Shown piece by piece: positions 33,028-35,794 of a stretch of DNA of 35,794 bases. The translations under genes and the position numbers were made by a program. Position 1 is the stretch's first letter; each line of letters opens with the position of its first letter. The notes under the pieces are model-generated. The model did no database searches, was not told the origin of the DNA, and was given only the letters and a program-made list of their open reading frames with translations. Source of the DNA: Treponema sp. (lineage in GTDB: Bacteria; Spirochaetota; Spirochaetia; Treponematales; Breznakiellaceae); the NCBI GenBank assembly GCA_031267675.1, contig JAIRYT010000098.1:1-35794 (forward strand), read 5' to 3'.

Positions 33028-33947
33028 TCCTCAAACGCGTCCCGCTCCCGGAACAGTCTGGCGTACGCCCATTGGGGCAGCACATACGCGTAGGGCTTTC
33101 CCGCCAGGACCGCCCGTCTGCCGCTTTCGTCGGGAAAGCCGCATTGTATTGTCAGCGACGAACCGTCTCCCAGTTGAAGCATAATGCGGCCCTCGCTTTC
33201 GCCAAAGGAAGCGGGATCGATAAAATCTTCTCCGGCGCTTTCAAACAGCGAACGCAGCCATGTTTCTGTTTTTTCGGCGGAGGCGGTTTGACCGTCGTCA
33301 AAAACCCAGTCCGCGCCGCTTCGCGCGAGCGAAAGCGCGTTCTGCGAGTTTGAAACAAGTATGCGCTGAACGGCGTTTGCCGAAACGTTTTCGCCGGCGC
33401 CGAACAGTTTTAGATCGTACCAGTCCGCGCGGCTTCCGTTTACATACGAGGCAATAAGGCTGCTTCCCGAACGAAAGGAATCTTCGCCGCGCTCGCGCAA
33501 AAATACTTCGCCCGACGAATCGTTTTTACCGACAATCAGTTCCAAAAGCGGCAGGCCCGCGCCGCCCCTGACGACAAGGCGCGCGCCGTCTTCACCAAGG
33601 CCCAGTTCGCCGTACGAGGCCGCCGCCGATCCCCGCAGGGGAAACGCGCCGCGCGTAGTAAGAAGGCGCAGCAAATCATCTACCCTTCCCTGTTTAACGG
33701 GCACTTCGATAAGCGTATTTAACGGTGAAACCCAGACGCCGTTTTTTAGCGTCGCCTGAAAGGCCGCTTCGTTTTCGCGGTATATCTCCAGGCGGTCGAT
33801 TAAATCGCGCGTATCCGGCGGAAGCCAGCTAAAAGAAGCGTTGCGTTCATTACGCCGCGCCGGATCAAAGGCCAGGGTAAGCGCGTACACCAGCGCGAGA
33901 AGAATCAAAAGGCCGGCAAGAACGCGCGTTTTTTTTTGGTAGTTCAT
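33018..33947 (-). CDS. DUF4340 membrane-anchored protein
   Basis: The 309-residue product has one N-terminal membrane segment (about 8-26), then repeated beta-rich units of the DUF4340 type (IYRENEAAFQATLKNGVWV, LLTTRGAFPLRGSAAASYG, LELIVGKNDSSGEVFLR, WVFDDGQTASAEKTETWL). Such proteins are usually encoded next to GldG/GldF-like ABC components, as here, and probably act in the same envelope complex. The frame is open to 34007, but AAAGGA lies 9 bp before the ATG at 33947, one base after the upstream stop, and makes that the likely start; an ATG at 33956 is a second choice. Confidence 0.85.
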   Translation of the reverse strand: MNYQKKTRVLAGLLILLALVYALTLAFDPARRNERNASFSWLPPDTRDLIDRLEIYRENEAAFQATLKNGVWVSPLNTLIEVPVKQGRVDDLLRLLTTRGAFPLRGSAAASYGELGLGEDGARLVVRGGAGLPLLELIVGKNDSSGEVFLRERGEDSFRSGSSLIASYVNGSRADWYDLKLFGAGENVSANAVQRILVSNSQNALSLARSGADWVFDDGQTASAEKTETWLRSLFESAGEDFIDPASFGESEGRIMLQLGDGSSLTIQCGFPDESGRRAVLAGKPYAYVLPQWAYARLFRERDAFEDQS

Positions 33948-33948
33948 G

Positions 33949-35559
33949 TTATGCATCCTTTCTGGTTTTACGTTTATTGCTTCTGTGCAGGGCGCGGGAA
34001 ACACCAAACACCAAAATCAGCGCCGGTACAATAAAAAGATTAAGGATCCGCGAAAAATTCATCGCGCGCGCGCGCGCGCCTTCGTCCTGTATGGCGTCAA
34101 GCCGGCCCGATCCGGTATACCTGTTTCTGATTCCCGCAATATCGTCGTCGTTGCCAAGCCAGTCAATCGCCTGAAGCAAAAAATCAAAATTAAGCGGCCG
34201 TGTCTGCGTATACTGCACGAGCGCGCCGCCAAAGTCAGAATCGCCGATTACGATGATTCGTGTTTCCGCCGTTTCGCGGGGCATATCGGGAAGTTCCGCC
34301 TCCCGCCATACATCGTCTTCCCATTCGCCGCCGGACGGCGCCGGTTTTTCGTTGTCAAACCAGCGGGGAAAGCGCCCTTCCAGCGCCGAGGCAATAACAT
34401 ACTGTCCGCGCGTTTCTTCTTCCTGCGCGGTAAACAGCGAATTCATGTCGGGGCTTACATTAAAATTACGCGTCATAAGCCATGCCTGCGGCGTGGAAGA
34501 AAACAGCGCTTCCGCTTTTACCGCGCTTGATTCGCCGGTAAAGCGAAGCGGGCTGGCCCAGTACAAATCGGCGCCCGCAAAGCCGCTGGTAAGCACATGG
34601 CCGGCGTTCGCGTTTTCTTCCATTACGCCTACCCAGGGCGCATAGCGTATCATGCCTGTCTGGCGCGTAAGCGGGTCCTGAAACGGCATGGGCAGCGCCG
34701 CCTTGTCAAGAACAAGGCCTTGTTCCAGCGTCGCGCCGTAATACGAGATCATTCCCAAAAGGCCCTTGTCTTCCACAAGCCGGGCCTCCCAGCTGCCGTC
34801 AAGGGCTACCTTTACCGACTCCGCCATAAAAAGGACGCGTCCGCCCAGCTGTACATAACGGTCTATGCGGTACAGGGCTGTTTCGTCCAGTTCTTCCGCG
34901 CCGCCGCAGACAAGCAGCACGGGAAGGGTGTCAGGAATCTCCTCTCCTGGCGCGAGGGCCAGCACCGAAAAACCGGACTGACCTAGAAGCTGGTTAAAAA
35001 AGCCGTAATATTCGTTCCAGGTTTTTTGGGATTCCGGCGCGATAACGCCAAGCTCCCGCTTTTTGCCGCTTAACAGCGAACGTATGCGGCTGGTAACGTC
35101 ATATTCCAGGGTGTCCAGCGAAAAAACCCAGGGAAGGATCTCCGCCTTGTTAAGATATTCGATTACGATTCCCGAATATACCATCGAAAAACTGGCCTCG
35201 TCGTCCGCCACGTTTTGAAGCTGCTGGGGATACAGGCTGTAGCGTTCCGCCGCGCCCGAACCCGAAGGATCCCTCACGGCAACCTGAATTTTACCGCGCG
35301 AACCCGCCTCGTATTCGCGCAGCAGATCTTCGATTTCGGCGGGAGCGGAATTAAGGGAACGCAGCTTGCCGGAAAGGTAGTAGGTAATCCTGACCTGCTC
35401 GGGGATTTCGGCGCGCAGGTTTTTTGACACACTCTGCAGCGTGTAGGCGTGGTTGGCCGTTAAGTCGACGCGAAAATAAACGCGCCGCGCCAAAAGAACG
35501 GCCAGCAGCATTACAAGAAGACTTAATACGGTTATAACGATTTGTTGTTTTTTTGTCAT
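33949..35559 (-). CDS. GldG-like ABC-associated membrane protein
   Basis: The 536-residue product has a membrane segment at about 8-26 and a second near the C-terminus (ILNLFIVPALILVFGVS) around a large extracytoplasmic part. The start YFRVDLTANHAYTLQSVSKNL and VRITYYLSGKL are typical of the GldG/IftA family of ABC-transporter auxiliary proteins, as are RVLFMAESV and RIIVIGDSDFGG. In Bacteroidetes GldG works with GldF and GldA and is needed for gliding; spirochaetes do not glide that way, so the substrate here is open. One base separates its ATG from the stop of the permease gene. A run of eight CG dinucleotides (34063-34078) codes Arg-Ala repeats near the end. Confidence 0.85.
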   Translation of the reverse strand: MTKKQQIVITVLSLLVMLLAVLLARRVYFRVDLTANHAYTLQSVSKNLRAEIPEQVRITYYLSGKLRSLNSAPAEIEDLLREYEAGSRGKIQVAVRDPSGSGAAERYSLYPQQLQNVADDEASFSMVYSGIVIEYLNKAEILPWVFSLDTLEYDVTSRIRSLLSGKKRELGVIAPESQKTWNEYYGFFNQLLGQSGFSVLALAPGEEIPDTLPVLLVCGGAEELDETALYRIDRYVQLGGRVLFMAESVKVALDGSWEARLVEDKGLLGMISYYGATLEQGLVLDKAALPMPFQDPLTRQTGMIRYAPWVGVMEENANAGHVLTSGFAGADLYWASPLRFTGESSAVKAEALFSSTPQAWLMTRNFNVSPDMNSLFTAQEEETRGQYVIASALEGRFPRWFDNEKPAPSGGEWEDDVWREAELPDMPRETAETRIIVIGDSDFGGALVQYTQTRPLNFDFLLQAIDWLGNDDDIAGIRNRYTGSGRLDAIQDEGARARAMNFSRILNLFIVPALILVFGVSRALHRSNKRKTRKDA

Positions 35560-35560
35560 C

Positions 35561-35794
35561 TTAGTTCCACTTTCTAAAAAGGATTACCCGGGTATTGAGG
35601 AATAAAAACAAAATAGTGCCAATCACAAAAAAGCTTAAATCCCTTGAATCAATAATGCCCTTCGCAAAACTGTCAAAATGAAACGACAGCGAAATAAAGT
35701 TGATTCCCGACGCGACGGAAGGGGGAAGCTGAAACCTCATGGTAAACTGGTTTATCAGCATGGTAACCAGTAATACCGCGGCGCTTCCCAAAAA
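35561..35794 (-). CDS. GldF-like ABC-2 permease, C-terminal part only
   Basis: The frame is open to the window edge, so the 5' part lies beyond 35794. The visible 78 residues include a hydrophobic stretch at the edge (VLLVTMLINQF), a short outside loop, and a final membrane segment (FFVIGTILFLFLNTRVILF) ending in RKWN. This end, with SxxSFHFDSFAKGIIDSRDL before the last segment, is typical of GldF-type ABC-2 permeases, and the GldG-like gene one base downstream supports the call. The ATPase gene would be expected further upstream, outside the window. Confidence 0.8.
   Translation of the reverse strand, partial: FLGSAAVLLVTMLINQFTMRFQLPPSVASGINFISLSFHFDSFAKGIIDSRDLSFFVIGTILFLFLNTRVILFRKWN

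Overview
The window looks like chromosomal DNA of a spirochaete of the Treponema group, probably one of the GC-richer free-living or gut treponemes. The coding DNA is about mid-50s percent GC by eye. The gene content fits: a mreBCD-mrdA-mrdB shape operon, cmk directly before rpsA, uvrA followed by an LptD/OstA-like outer-membrane protein, tandem DUF115 (Maf) genes and a GldF/GldG-type ABC system. This assignment rests on remembered gene order and protein style, not on a database search. No rRNA, tRNA, CRISPR, transposase or complete mobile element was seen.

Layout. (1) 1-676 is GC-rich non-coding DNA with two back-to-back hairpins at its left end and a good sigma-70 promoter at its right end. 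(2) 677-9625, plus strand: a TPR membrane protein, mreB, mreC, mreD, mrdA (PBP2), rodA and a B12-binding radical-SAM/DUF2344 fusion protein, with very tight junctions typical of one operon. (3) 9738-17384, minus strand, read right to left: scpA, scpB, an RsuA/RluB-type pseudouridine synthase, cmk, rpsA, a GAF/AAA+ sigma-54 activator, a TPR membrane protein and a lipoprotein. This operon joins chromosome segregation, nucleotide supply and translation to one transcription regulator. (4) 17385-18700 is an accessory-looking patch: a small putative secreted ORF, an AT-rich DUF4279-like gene, a short gene remnant and GC-rich DNA that is probably non-coding. (5) 18608-24380, plus strand: a possible 20-residue leader ORF, a very acidic scaffold-like protein, an unrecognised protein and two DUF115/Maf proteins. 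(6) 24367-32057, minus strand: a degenerate-GGDEF membrane protein, uvrA and a 1153-residue LptD-like protein. (7) 32170-33027, plus strand: an orphan Memo-family protein, divergent from block 6 across a nearly symmetric promoter region. (8) 33018-35794, minus strand: a GldF-like permease (cut by the window edge), a GldG-like protein and a DUF4340 protein.

How the genes work together. Block 2 builds the elongation machinery: MreBCD positions PBP2 and RodA, which polymerise and cross-link peptidoglycan. Block 3 supplies ScpAB for the SMC complex, Cmk for CTP/dCTP and S1 for translation initiation. In block 5 the Maf pair suggests sugar transfer onto flagellin, and the two upstream proteins are candidate partners. 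In blocks 6 and 8 uvrA does DNA repair, while the other genes point to the cell envelope.

Most notable: the operon at 18.6-24.4 kb with a palindrome over its -35 box; a SAP-type motif inside the LptD-like protein; cmk and rpsA lying in the same frame and separated by one stop codon; the inverted repeat that covers both -10 boxes at 32.1 kb; two promoters placed so close to starts that the mRNAs may be leaderless; and 9-bp tandem repeats encoding Asp-Ile-(Gly/Pro) in two acidic proteins.
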